Below are positions 1 to 6,576 of a stretch of DNA of 10,678 bases, piece by piece. Made by a program: the position numbers and the translations under genes. The first letter of the stretch is position 1; the number at the start of each line of letters is the position of its first letter. The stretch lies in contig JBBRPS010000328.1 in assembly GCA_038227745.1 (NCBI GenBank), forward strand, positions 1 through 10,678, written 5' to 3'. The notes beneath the pieces were generated by a model. The model worked only from the letters and a program-made list of their open reading frames with translations, was not told where the DNA came from and made no database searches. The DNA is from DASPXY01 sp038227745 (lineage in GTDB: Bacteria > Planctomycetota > Planctomycetia > Gemmatales > Gemmataceae).

Positions 1-26
1 AAGGGCAGCGATGCTTGCTCGGCCAT
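1..26 (-). CDS. 5' end of an unidentified gene leaving the window on the left
   Basis: Only the first codons are visible, reading MAEQASLP from an ATG at 26. The start is supported by a GAGGAG Shine-Dalgarno at 34-39, seven bases upstream. This is the same motif and spacing as at the E1alpha and cobL starts in this window. Too little is present to name a product. It lies downstream of the broken Rpn-like copy on the same strand. Confidence 0.45.
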
Positions 27-64
27 GGCATTTCTCCTCTGTGAACCAGGTCAGTCCGAGGAGA

Positions 65-93
65 ATCATTCGCGTGGCCCTTGTCAAAATCAA
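65..93 (-). promoter_or_regulatory. Candidate sigma70-type promoter for the gene starting at 26
   Basis: On the minus strand a TTGATT hexamer (88-93) is followed after 17 bases by AATGAT (65-70). This would start transcription near 58 and leave a leader of about 30 bases carrying the GAGGAG site. The hexamers are imperfect, so this is a plausible reading rather than a firm call. Confidence 0.28.
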
Positions 94-362
94 CCCCTCT
101 GCCAACAATGTACTGGCGTTTAGATGCGATTACCCTGGGTGAGCAAGGCAGATTCCCCGGGGTCAGTTGTCGGTCGGCGCCGGGGTTGGCCCTGCTTGAA
201 CTGTTGCCCGGAAGGCCTCCAGCGATGGCTCCCTCAGTGAGGCATCGAACCAGCGCGCCAGCACTTCCAGGTTGACCATCTGTTCAATCCGCTGCAGCAG
301 ATCGGCCGGCACCTCAGCCTGAAAGCGCACCCGCAGCGCCTTCAGCAAAGCACTCCGCCTCT

Positions 363-398
363 CCTCCAGCCGGGCCTCCAGCCGGGCCTCCAGCCGGA
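363..398. repeat. Three tandem copies of a 12-bp unit
   Basis: The unit CCTCCAGCCGGG occurs at 363-374 and 375-386, and with one terminal change at 387-398. On the minus strand it encodes repeated LEAR. The full-length neighbour has a single related unit at the corresponding place, so this is a local expansion inside the duplicated fragment. It lengthens a predicted charged helix by two turns. Confidence 0.85.
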
Positions 399-451
399 CG
401 ACATTTTCCCGCTCCTTGAGCACCTGCGATTCCCACATGTTGAAGCCCTCC
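387..451. repeat. 65-bp direct repeat, copy 1 (identical to 706-770)
   Basis: This block is identical, base for base by eye, to 706-770, at a distance of 319 bp. It encodes the EGFNMWESQ to VRLE segment of the Rpn-like family. Flanking parts of the two copies differ at many positions, so the identity stops sharply on both sides. Confidence 0.85.
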
Positions 452-490
452 GAGGCTGCTCTACACACCCGCCAGTCGCTCCCCGGGGGG

Positions 491-1435
491 TCAGTGGTCC
501 GTGATGGCTGGTGGCGTTGGCCCCGCCTGAACGGCTGCCCCGAACGCCTCCAGGGACGATACCGTTACCGCCGCCTTGAACCACCCCGCCAGGAGAGCCA
601 GGTCGGTAACCTCCCGGATGGCCCGTGTCAGGTCCGGGGGGACTTCCATCTGGAAGCGTAAGCGGAGTACTTCCAGCAAATCACTCCGCTTCTCCTCCAA
701 CCGGCCCTCCAGCCGGACGACATTTTCCCGCTCCTTGAGCACCTGCGATTCCCACATGTTGAAGCCCTCCAACGCTTGTTTCCATGCCGGCAGACAGCCG
801 GCCCTTTCCGCGAACACCAGGGCCAGCCCGGCGTAGTCCGTCCGCCGCTGCTCGTCCGGTTCCTGGCTCGCCAGTCGCACCCACTCCTGCACGGCGGCGG
901 CCTCGCCGCCGCCCGCCATGAGCGGCACCCACGGCAGGACACTCCGCCCCAGCTCGCCGCGCCCGATGCGCTCCAGGGTGCCGGCCGCCGACTCGCGGGC
1001 CAGGCTGAGCACCTGTACCTTCCAGCGCAGGCCGACATCGGTGCCCGGCAAGCGCATTTTCAGGGTCAGCTTGCGCCACCGGCCGGTCAGGAAGATCAGC
1101 ACGCCTGCGACGAGGTAGCGGTCGCGCCGCCGCGGGCCGTGACGCAGCTTGCGCAGCAGCCGGCCCTCGTACTCCAGCAGCCGGTCGGCGATGGTCGCCC
1201 GCGGCCGCGCCTCCACCTCCACCACGAGCGCCCACGGCGGCGCCTGTCCACTGCGGCTGACCAGCTCCGCCACGGTGTCGCAGCGCCGGCCCGGCTCGCC
1301 GGGGAACGCGATCATCTCGGTGTCCAGCCAGCGCGTGAACGCCAGGTCCGGGTCGAGTTTCGGCAGCAGCCAGCGCATCACCTCGGGCGGGTCGATCTTG
1401 AGCGCGAACCGCGCCGTCCTGTCCAGTGTGGCCAT
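491..1435 (-). CDS. Rpn-like PD-(D/E)XK nuclease-family protein, full length
   Basis: The product has 314 residues from an ATG at 1435; the upstream purine tract is weak (GGCGGGGGT). Family features: a likely catalytic Asp53 in RRCDTVAEL, a beta strand VVEVEA with Glu73 and Glu75 where Rpn and PD-(D/E)XK proteins show E-x-Q/K, then an LLEYEGRLLRKL helix and a hydrophobic strand ending FLTG. The C-terminal third (from about 222) is a charged helix followed by an L-R-RF-x-PPDL region and a W-F module. This resembles DUF4351-type tails of transposase-like Rpn proteins. Rpn proteins are recombination-promoting DNases; activity here is inferred. Glu75 in place of Gln or Lys is a departure and may affect catalysis. 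No transposon ends are visible. A tail duplicate lies just downstream. The function in this organism is unknown. Confidence 0.75.
   Translation of the reverse strand: MATLDRTARFALKIDPPEVMRWLLPKLDPDLAFTRWLDTEMIAFPGEPGRRCDTVAELVSRSGQAPPWALVVEVEARPRATIADRLLEYEGRLLRKLRHGPRRRDRYLVAGVLIFLTGRWRKLTLKMRLPGTDVGLRWKVQVLSLARESAAGTLERIGRGELGRSVLPWVPLMAGGGEAAAVQEWVRLASQEPDEQRRTDYAGLALVFAERAGCLPAWKQALEGFNMWESQVLKERENVVRLEGRLEEKRSDLLEVLRLRFQMEVPPDLTRAIREVTDLALLAGWFKAAVTVSSLEAFGAAVQAGPTPPAITDH
706..770. repeat. 65-bp direct repeat, copy 2 (inside the full-length Rpn-like gene)
   Basis: This is the counterpart of 387-451. It lies within codons for the charged helix after the nuclease-like core of the gene ending at 491. 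It marks the region shared by the parental gene and its tail duplicate. Confidence 0.85.
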
Positions 1436-1534
1436 CGGTTACCCCCGCCGTGACGGTTTGCCTGCGGAGTGTAACCGGGCAGGTCGGCCGGGGGAAGAGG
1501 AGCCGCTCGCGCTCCTTAAAGGAGTGTTTTTATG

Positions 1535-2758
1535 TTAAAACGGCACGAGCAGCGCCGCCGGGTTCTGCAACTGGCGGATGATCGCGTTGCCGAACGCCGC
1601 CCCGACGGCCCCGTCAATGACGCGGTGATCGAACGACAGCGACAGGTAGACCATGTCGGCCGGGCGCACGTTGCCGGCGGCGTCGAACACCGGGCGCTTG
1701 ACGATCTTGCCGATGCCGAGGATGCCGACCTCGGGGTGGTTGATAACCGGCGTGGCGAACAGGCCGCCGATGCCGCCGATCGACGTGACCGTGAACGTGC
1801 TGCCGCGCAGGTCCTCCAGCTTCGGCCGGCCCGAGCGCGCCTCGGTGCTGAGCCGTTCGACCTCGCGGGCGAGCTGGAACAGGTCCTTGCGGTCGGCGCC
1901 GCGCAGCACCGGCACGATCAGGCCCGCCGGCGCCGCCACCGCCAGGCCGACGTCGTAGCGGTCGTGCAGCACCACCTCGCCCGCCTGCTCGTCGTAGGTG
2001 GCGTTGACGATCGGCACCTCCTTCAAGGCCGCCACCACTGCCTTGAGGAAGAACGGCAGGTACGTCAGCTTCACGCCCACCTTCGCCGCGGCCTCGCGCA
2101 GGCCGGCGCGCAGCCGGACCAGGTCGGTCACGTCGCACTCATCGACGTAGGTGTAATGGGGAATGGTGCGCTTCGACAGCACCATCTGCTCGGCGATCTT
2201 GCGGCGCAGGCCCTGGATCTTGAGGCGCGTGCCGGGCCGGCCGTGGTCGGGCTGCGGTTCGACGGGGCGGCGCTTCTCCTCGGGTGCGGCGCGCTTCACC
2301 TGGTCGGACAGGTCCTCGACGAGGATACGCCCCTCGGGGCCGCTGCCGTGGACGCGGGCGAGGTCGATGCCGAGCTTGCGGGCCAGGTAGCGCACCGACG
2401 GGGCCGCCTTGACGGGCAACGAGGCGGGCGCGGGGCCGTTGCTGCTGCGGGCGACAGGGCGCGGCGCCTCGGCGGGGGTGGGCCGGCGCTCGGCGAGCGT
2501 CTTTTCCGGGGCGGGCTGGTCCTGGCCGGCGGGGGTGTAGGCGAGCACGACCTGACCGACCTTGACCTGCCGGCCGACCTCGGCTTTCAGCTCGGTGACA
2601 GTGCCGGCGAACGGCGCGGGCACCTCCATGGCCGCCTTGTCGGTCAGCACCTCCATGAGAGGCTGGCCGCGCTTGACCGCGTCGCCGGGCTTGACCAGCC
2701 AGGCGGTCAACTCCGCCTCGTAGACGCCCTCGCCGATCTCGGGCAGCGCAAAGTCCAC
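1535..2758 (-). CDS. Dihydrolipoamide acyltransferase (E2) of a 2-oxoacid dehydrogenase complex
   Basis: E2 transfers the acyl group from E1 through a swinging lipoyl arm to CoA in the cytoplasm. Read from the GTG at 2758 it has 407 residues. The lipoyl domain spans about 1-77 (LPEIGEG, with lipoyl Lys41 in LTDKAAMEV). A Pro/Ala linker runs to about 115. The E1/E3-binding domain spans about 119-152 (VRYLARKLGIDLARVHGSGP). The catalytic domain runs from about 175, with the signature DHRVIDG giving catalytic His378 and Asp382. A longer in-frame reading up to 2875 is open but overlaps the E1beta gene and crosses a perfect hairpin. The start at 2758 has GGAGG eight bases upstream and puts the lipoyl domain at the usual N-terminal position; ATT at 2761 is less likely. 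There is one lipoyl domain. It is the last gene of the E1alpha-E1beta-E2 operon. The substrate (pyruvate or branched-chain) cannot be settled from sequence alone. Confidence 0.93.
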   Translation of the reverse strand: MDFALPEIGEGVYEAELTAWLVKPGDAVKRGQPLMEVLTDKAAMEVPAPFAGTVTELKAEVGRQVKVGQVVLAYTPAGQDQPAPEKTLAERRPTPAEAPRPVARSSNGPAPASLPVKAAPSVRYLARKLGIDLARVHGSGPEGRILVEDLSDQVKRAAPEEKRRPVEPQPDHGRPGTRLKIQGLRRKIAEQMVLSKRTIPHYTYVDECDVTDLVRLRAGLREAAAKVGVKLTYLPFFLKAVVAALKEVPIVNATYDEQAGEVVLHDRYDVGLAVAAPAGLIVPVLRGADRKDLFQLAREVERLSTEARSGRPKLEDLRGSTFTVTSIGGIGGLFATPVINHPEVGILGIGKIVKRPVFDAAGNVRPADMVYLSLSFDHRVIDGAVGAAFGNAIIRQLQNPAALLVPF

Positions 2759-2766
2759 AATCCGCC

Positions 2767-2771
2767 CCTCC
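2767..2771 (-). promoter_or_regulatory. Shine-Dalgarno that fixes the E2 start
   Basis: GGAGG on the minus strand lies eight bases before the GTG at 2758 and directly beside the 3' foot of the intercistronic hairpin. It argues for the short E2 N-terminus rather than the ATG at 2875 inside the E1beta gene. Confidence 0.6.
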
Positions 2772-2773
2772 GT

Positions 2774-2809
2774 CTTCACGCCCACCCGTTGCACCGGGTG
2801 GGCGTGAAG
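2774..2809. repeat. Perfect 15-bp inverted repeat between E1beta and E2
   Basis: Arms at 2774-2788 and 2795-2809 are perfectly complementary with a six-base loop. The arm contains CGCCCACCCG. It fills most of the 55-base gap between the E1beta stop (2814) and the E2 start (2758). The GC-rich RNA hairpin would end three bases before the E2 Shine-Dalgarno. No T tract follows, so it is not a standard terminator. It may be a mobile palindrome or an RNA processing or stability element. Confidence 0.9.
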
Positions 2810-2813
2810 AGCG

Positions 2814-3872
2814 TCACGTCTCCTCGGTCGCCACCGCCAGCATCGCGTCCTTGACGTTCGCCAGCTGCGGCACACTGTTCTGCTCGTACACCTGGTTCAG
2901 GCCGATGCCCGGCAGGTGCTTGCCCAGGAGCACGCGCGGCCGCACCAGCAAATCGTAGAAGTGGGCGTCGATCACGCGCCGCAGCAGGTGCTCGCCGAAG
3001 TTCGTCACCTCCGTGTCCTCGTTGACGATCAGCACCCGCCCCGTCTTCAGCACGCTCGCGCTGATCGCCTTCCCGTCGTACGGGAAGATGCTGCGCAGGT
3101 CGAGCACGTCGAACGTCAGGCCGCGCTCCTCGTGCAGCTGGTCGGCGGCCTGCACGCACAGGGTCAGCGTCCGGCCGTAGCTGATGACGGTGGCGGCGGC
3201 GCCCGCGCGCGCCAGCGCGGCCTCTCCCAGCGGCACGAAGTATGCCTGCAAGTCCGGCCAGCGCGGCTGCCAGCCCGAGCGGTCGCCGACCGGGGCGTCG
3301 ATCATGCTCTTGAGCAGTTCCTGGTTAGCCGGCTCCCCCGGCAGGAGTTGTTCGCCGCGGACGCGCAGCAGCGCCTTGGGCAGCAGCACCATGACCGGGT
3401 TCGGGTCGGCGATGGCGGACAGCATCAGGCCGTAGGCGTCGAGGGCGTTGCTGGGCATGACGATCTTCCAGCCGGCGAGGCGGCTGGCCCAGCTCTCGAA
3501 CGAGTGGGAGTGATACAGGCTGCCGCGGATGCCCGAGCCGCTCGGCATCATCAAAACGATGGGCATGTCGAAGTGGCCGGCGCCGGCCCAGCGCTGGTTG
3601 CCGGCTACCTTGAGCAGGTCGAGGATGTTGAAGCCGTAGTCGCAGAACTGGATCTCGGCGACGGGGCGGCCGCCGGCGTAGGCGATGCCCATGGCGGCGC
3701 CGATGATGCCGCGCTCATCCAGCGGCGAGTTCCAGGCGGTTTTCAGACCTTGTGTGGCGGTGAAGACGCCGCCGAGCGGCGGGCCGACGTCCTCGCCGAA
3801 GACGTCGGTGACGCCGAGGTGCTCCTCGCCGTAGTGCAGCGCCATCCTCACCGCCTGGACCAGCGTCGCCAT
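2814..3872 (-). CDS. 2-oxoacid dehydrogenase E1 component, beta subunit
   Basis: With E1alpha this forms the thiamine-diphosphate decarboxylase of a pyruvate or branched-chain 2-oxoacid dehydrogenase. The 352 residues start at the ATG at 3872. Visible family marks are FGEDVG (25-30) with the ThDP-contacting acidic region, GGVF (34-37), LDERGIIGAAMGIAYAGGRP (51-70), AEIQF (72-76), and the YHSHSFESW loop with His121. The transketolase C-terminal domain includes DLRSIFPYD and VNEDTEVTNFGEH. It is longer than the usual 325 or so residues because of an insert of about 25 residues near 175-205, between LLRVRGE and YFVPLGEA. The start has only a weak GGTGAG ahead of it, close to the ATG. E1alpha lies upstream beyond a 126-base gap that holds a 42-bp inverted repeat; E2 follows. 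Confidence 0.94.
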   Translation of the reverse strand: MATLVQAVRMALHYGEEHLGVTDVFGEDVGPPLGGVFTATQGLKTAWNSPLDERGIIGAAMGIAYAGGRPVAEIQFCDYGFNILDLLKVAGNQRWAGAGHFDMPIVLMMPSGSGIRGSLYHSHSFESWASRLAGWKIVMPSNALDAYGLMLSAIADPNPVMVLLPKALLRVRGEQLLPGEPANQELLKSMIDAPVGDRSGWQPRWPDLQAYFVPLGEAALARAGAAATVISYGRTLTLCVQAADQLHEERGLTFDVLDLRSIFPYDGKAISASVLKTGRVLIVNEDTEVTNFGEHLLRRVIDAHFYDLLVRPRVLLGKHLPGIGLNQVYEQNSVPQLANVKDAMLAVATEET

Positions 3873-3890
3873 GACTCACCACAGCAATTC

Positions 3891-3990
3891 GCCACAGATC
3901 AACGCAGAGGAATACAGATCAAAACGGGAGAGCAGGCGATCGGTCGAACTCTCCCGTTTTGATCTGTGTTCCTCTGCGTTGATCTGTGGC
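3891..3990. repeat. Long inverted repeat (42-bp arms, one mismatch) between E1alpha and E1beta
   Basis: Left arm 3891-3932 and right arm 3949-3990 are reverse complements with a single T/C difference near 3913. A 16-base loop (3933-3948) contains the palindrome CGATCG. Within each arm ACAGATCAA occurs twice about 20 bases apart. The wording (CACAGATCAACGCAGAGG) resembles the CATCTGTG-type repeats I recall from many environmental and planctomycete genomes. It occupies 100 of the 126 bases between the two E1 genes and would form a very stable RNA hairpin. No gene fits inside it, and no T tract marks a terminator. Confidence 0.93.
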
Positions 3991-3998
3991 CGGTTTTT

Positions 3999-5078
3999 TC
4001 AAGGGAGGCCGGTGTAATCCCGCGGGTAGACGGCGTCCACCGCGCTGGGCGCGTAGGTGTGCTTGTAGACGTCCTCCGGCTGCGGCCGCGGCTCGTGGGC
4101 GACCTGCTCGGCGGCCGCGTCGGCCGCGGCGTGCGCCTCGGCGTGGACCTGTTCCAGCGTCCGCCGGTCCGCCACACTCGCCTCGACCAGCTGCTGCTCG
4201 AACAGAGCGATGCAGTCCGGCTCGTTCGCCACCCGCGCCGCCCCGCTCGAAGACGAATGCCCGTGCAGCCGGGACACGCGGGCCTCCAGCATGTACGGCC
4301 GGCGCTCGTGGCGGCAGTACCCCAGGGCGCGCCGGACCGCGAACCAGCTCGCCACGGGGTCGTTGCCGTCCACCACCTCGCCGGGGATGCCGAACGGCTG
4401 GCCGCGGTCGATGATGCGCCGCTCGCCGTGCTGGCTGCACGCCGGCGTCGAGATGCCCCAGCCGTTGTTCATCACCACCATGAGCACCGGCAGCTCGTTG
4501 CCCGGCCGGCTGCTCCAGATCATGCAACTGGCAAAGTCGCCCTCCGCCGTGCCCGCGTCGCCGCCCACCACGATGCTGACGCCGTCGCCGCCGTGCCGCT
4601 TCTGCACGAGCGCCGTGCCGGGCGCCATCGTGTACTGGATCTCGATCACCGAGCTGACGGGGACGACGTTCCACTCGGGACAGGAAAAATGGCCGGGGAA
4701 GTTGCGGCCCAGCGAGTGCGGGTCGGTCGCGGTCATGCCCATCTGGCGCACCGCGTCGATGAGCGGCATGCCCATCGCGACCATCGTGGCGCTGTTGCGG
4801 TAGTGGAGGTGGAGGTAGTCGTAAGCGGGGCCGCGGCCCTTCTTGACCTGCAGGCCCAGGGCGGTGTTGAACGCCTCCTCGCCCGGGCCGCCGATCCAGA
4901 AATAGCCCTCGCCGGACTTGCTCATCTTGATCATCCGCTCTTCCAGGGCGCGGGAGCGCACCATGAGGCGGTGGACGTGGCGGCACAGTTCGCCCGACAG
5001 GTATTCGTCGCCGGCGCCGACCGCCGGCAGGAGGGCGACCGAGCCGTTGTCGTGTACCGCGGAGGTCTCGGTCGGCAC
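3999..5078 (-). CDS. 2-oxoacid dehydrogenase E1 component, alpha subunit
   Basis: This is the ThDP-binding subunit of the E1 decarboxylase, first gene of the operon. The 359 residues start at a GTG (5078) with AGGAGG seven bases upstream. The ThDP/Mg motif runs from GGDAGTAEGD (172-181) to NN at 204-205 and GIS; the usual GDG reads GDA here. FWIGGPGEEAFNTALGL (60-76) matches the E1alpha region before the active site. LHGHSSSS (271-278) corresponds to the serine loop that is phosphorylated in mitochondrial homologues. The C-terminal part from about 300 is Ala-rich and helical. There is no E3 gene and no regulator beside it. Whether the substrate is pyruvate or branched-chain 2-oxoacids is open. 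Confidence 0.94.
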   Translation of the reverse strand: MPTETSAVHDNGSVALLPAVGAGDEYLSGELCRHVHRLMVRSRALEERMIKMSKSGEGYFWIGGPGEEAFNTALGLQVKKGRGPAYDYLHLHYRNSATMVAMGMPLIDAVRQMGMTATDPHSLGRNFPGHFSCPEWNVVPVSSVIEIQYTMAPGTALVQKRHGGDGVSIVVGGDAGTAEGDFASCMIWSSRPGNELPVLMVVMNNGWGISTPACSQHGERRIIDRGQPFGIPGEVVDGNDPVASWFAVRRALGYCRHERRPYMLEARVSRLHGHSSSSGAARVANEPDCIALFEQQLVEASVADRRTLEQVHAEAHAAADAAAEQVAHEPRPQPEDVYKHTYAPSAVDAVYPRDYTGLP

Positions 5079-5356
5079 GCTAGGTCCTCCTCAAAACGCC
5101 GCCTCCCCGTGGAAGCCGGTGGTCTGTTCCGTGGGTGTCACATGGCTGTCGCCCCGGCTGCGCCCTCGGTGTGCCAACCGGGGGCCGCCTACCTCTATTA
5201 TTACCCGGAGCCGATCCCGAGGCGAAGACCCCGGAAGCGCTATCCTGTAGGGTTATCCATTTTCTTTATCGGCGGCGGACAGGGCTCGCGCCAGTTTTCC
5301 GCCGCTGGCGGCGCTAGCGTCCCCAGGTCGGCGGCCTTGCCGTCGTCCTGTCCGGG
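5079..5356. other. Upstream region of the E1alpha-E1beta-E2 operon, no gene seen
   Basis: This 278-base gap must hold the operon promoter. The E1alpha Shine-Dalgarno AGGAGG is at 5086-5091. On the minus strand an AT-rich TAATAA (5198-5203) stands out from the GC-rich surroundings as a possible -10, but no good -35 pairs with it (TTCGCC at 17 bases). A GC-rich CCGCC/GGCGG palindrome near 5300 lies after the WD40 gene and lacks a T tract. The open plus-strand frame through the gap runs on antisense to neighbouring genes and shows no recognisable domain. Confidence 0.5.
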
Positions 5357-5578
5357 CTACTTGCCCGCCTGCACGTTCCACAGCTCGATCGTCTTGTCCC
5401 AACTCCCCGAGGCCAGCAGCTTGCCGTCTGAGCTGAACGCCACGGATATGACATCGCCGGTGCGCCCCTTGAGGGCGGCCTTCTCCTTTGGCTGTGCGAT
5501 GGCCTGGGTCGGTAGCGCCCCCAGCAGTAGCGCCAGCGCCGGCACCCAGCGCTGCGGTCCCCAACGGTTCTCGTTCAT
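5357..5578 (-). CDS. Small exported protein with a single WD40 repeat
   Basis: The product has 73 residues from an ATG at 5578, with GGAGGA close upstream. The N-terminus is a signal peptide: basic RWGPQR, hydrophobic ALALLLGAL, and a likely cleavage after AIA at residue 28. Residues 36-70 form one WD40 repeat (GDVISVAFSSDGKLLASGSW, then IELWNVQ). WD40 proteins normally need about seven repeats for a propeller. A lone blade ending at AGK before a TAG is therefore probably the front end of a larger protein cut short by deletion or a stop. The sequence after the stop shows no further WD40 motif in any minus-strand frame. It could also be expressed as it is; its upstream promoter looks intact. 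Confidence 0.6.
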   Translation of the reverse strand: MNENRWGPQRWVPALALLLGALPTQAIAQPKEKAALKGRTGDVISVAFSSDGKLLASGSWDKTIELWNVQAGK

Positions 5579-5692
5579 GGCTTCCTCCGGCACAACGGGT
5601 GTGCAGCTGGTCCTGCCTCCCGAAGAGCCGCGGATCGCCGGTGTTCCTCGGTGGCGTCGGTCACCGTCGCGAGAAGGGAAGAGAGGCGAGTG

Positions 5693-5720
5693 ATTATCGC
5701 AGAGCAGGTCGGGACTGCAA
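5693..5720 (-). promoter_or_regulatory. Candidate extended -10 promoter for the single-WD40 gene
   Basis: On the minus strand TTGCAG (5715-5720) is followed after 16 bases by GATAAT (5693-5698), itself preceded by TGC. This gives an extended -10 with five of six matches to TATAAT. Transcription would start near 5686, leaving a leader of about 108 bases before the ATG at 5578. Confidence 0.38.
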
Positions 5721-5805
5721 CCACTTTTCGAGTTCGTCGCCCGCTTTGTTCTCCGGGGACTCGGCGGCTTTTCTGCGGAGCACTCCCGACCTTTTTTCGG
5801 TCGCT

Positions 5806-6576
5806 TCAGAGGCCGCCGTCGCGGCGGAAATCGTCCAGCGACGCCGCCGTGGCGGCGAGGGGGACCCACTGATCCAGGCGCGCACGGTCGCGGGTTTGCT
5901 CGATCATGGCACGAAGATCGGCAGGAAGTTGTCCCGGAAAACGCGAGCTGAGAAACTGCACGATCACTTTGGCTTTTTCCTCGGTCCGACCCTCTTCACG
6001 AAGGCTTTCCATATACGGCGACTTGATCACGTCGAGGCCCTCCAGTGCTTGTCGCCAGCGCTCGCGCTCGGACGACAGCTCGAGGAACACGCGCGTCAGA
6101 ACGACGTATTCCTGCCGCAGCCGTTCATCCGGTTCGTCGGCCCACAGGTCCAGCCACAGGCGGATGACTTCATCGACATCCTCCGCCTGCATGACTGGAA
6201 TCCACGGTAACAAGATCCGCCCCTGCTCGCCAGCCCCAATGGCGTGCAGCAGCGGCAGCGCTGCTTCCTCTGGCAGATAGCGTTCGCGCACCTTCAAGCA
6301 GCAGCGGACCTCATCGGGACCGGGCAACGTCATGTCCCACGACGCCGGCAGACTCGCCCGCGTGCCCGTGAGGTTGACCACGGCCGCCGCCAGGAAGTAC
6401 CGGCTGCCGGGCAGAGGGTCGGGGCGCAGTTCCAGCCAGGCCGTCCCCAGGTAGATCAGCAGCCGCCCGAACATGTCGGGATCGGATTTGACCTGGAACT
6501 CCAGGAGGAGCGTCCACCAGCGCTGGCTGGGCAGTTCCTGCAAGCCGGCGAGGGTGTCGCGCACGCTCTGCGGCAT
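5806..6576 (-). CDS. Rpn-like PD-(D/E)XK family protein, probably lacking its N-terminus
   Basis: The 256 residues from the ATG at 6576 belong to the same broad family as the gene at 491-1435. Shared features are RDTLAGL with Asp7 at the place of the catalytic Asp, LLLEFQV with Glu26-x-Gln28 (the classical E-x-Q form), YFLAAAVVNLTG, the LLPWIPVM segment, WRQALEGLDV, the charged EEGRTEEKAKV helix, and a C-terminal LSSRFPGQLPADL region. Compared with the sister gene about 46 residues before the Asp are missing. Stop codons (TGA, TAG) close the frame shortly upstream. The bases upstream are a remnant of a different gene (6577-6655), and GGAGAG from that remnant may serve as ribosome site. The core motifs are intact, so it may still be translated, but truncation is likely. 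Confidence 0.65.
   Translation of the reverse strand: MPQSVRDTLAGLQELPSQRWWTLLLEFQVKSDPDMFGRLLIYLGTAWLELRPDPLPGSRYFLAAAVVNLTGTRASLPASWDMTLPGPDEVRCCLKVRERYLPEEAALPLLHAIGAGEQGRILLPWIPVMQAEDVDEVIRLWLDLWADEPDERLRQEYVVLTRVFLELSSERERWRQALEGLDVIKSPYMESLREEGRTEEKAKVIVQFLSSRFPGQLPADLRAMIEQTRDRARLDQWVPLAATAASLDDFRRDGGL

Larger units (their letters stand above)
163..468 (-). pseudogene. Duplicated C-terminal fragment of the adjacent Rpn-like gene
   Basis: The frame encodes about 101 residues if read from a GTG at 468. From SEGFNMWESQ onward it matches the last 93 or so residues of the full-length gene immediately upstream on the same strand (start 1435, stop 491). It contains the charged helix KERENVVRLE, the L-R-RF segment and the same end, QAGPTP. 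It has no N-terminal nuclease-like core. It also carries eight extra residues (EARLEARL pattern) from a 12-base tandem repeat. The first five residues (MCRAA) have no match in the parent. A protein could still be made, but the simplest reading is a partial tandem duplication that decayed. Confidence 0.7.

Noticed and set aside
387..770. Direct repeats considered as a CRISPR array
   Set aside because: There are only two copies, 319 bp apart, inside coding sequence; no regular spacers exist anywhere in the window.
163..1435. Possible insertion sequence, because Rpn-like proteins are related to transposase-linked nucleases
   Set aside because: No terminal inverted repeats, target duplications or DDE/HUH motifs are visible; the genes look like resident family members.
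1512..1531. Plus-strand hairpin CTCC/GGAG followed by TGTTTTTA, resembling a terminator
   Set aside because: The stem is only four to six bp with almost no loop when fully paired, and both flanking genes are on the minus strand, so the T tract is in the wrong orientation.
1532..2854. Long plus-strand open frame opposite the E2 gene
   Set aside because: It is exactly antisense to a gene with clear lipoyl and catalytic motifs. Its composition (runs of H, R, A, D, V) is typical of a GC-rich shadow.
2759..2875. Longer E2 N-terminus beginning at the ATG at 2875
   Set aside because: The extra 39 residues are Arg/Trp-rich shadow of the E1beta end and cross the perfect hairpin; a ribosome site favours GTG 2758.
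2916..5693. Plus-strand open frames of 348 and 575 codons opposite the E1 genes
   Set aside because: They mirror E1beta and E1alpha codons, run through the inverted repeat, and show no domain of their own.
5787..5803. CGACC/GGTCG hairpin with a T-rich loop just after the Rpn-like stop
   Set aside because: It has a five-bp stem and no U tract on the transcribed strand after it; too weak to call a terminator.
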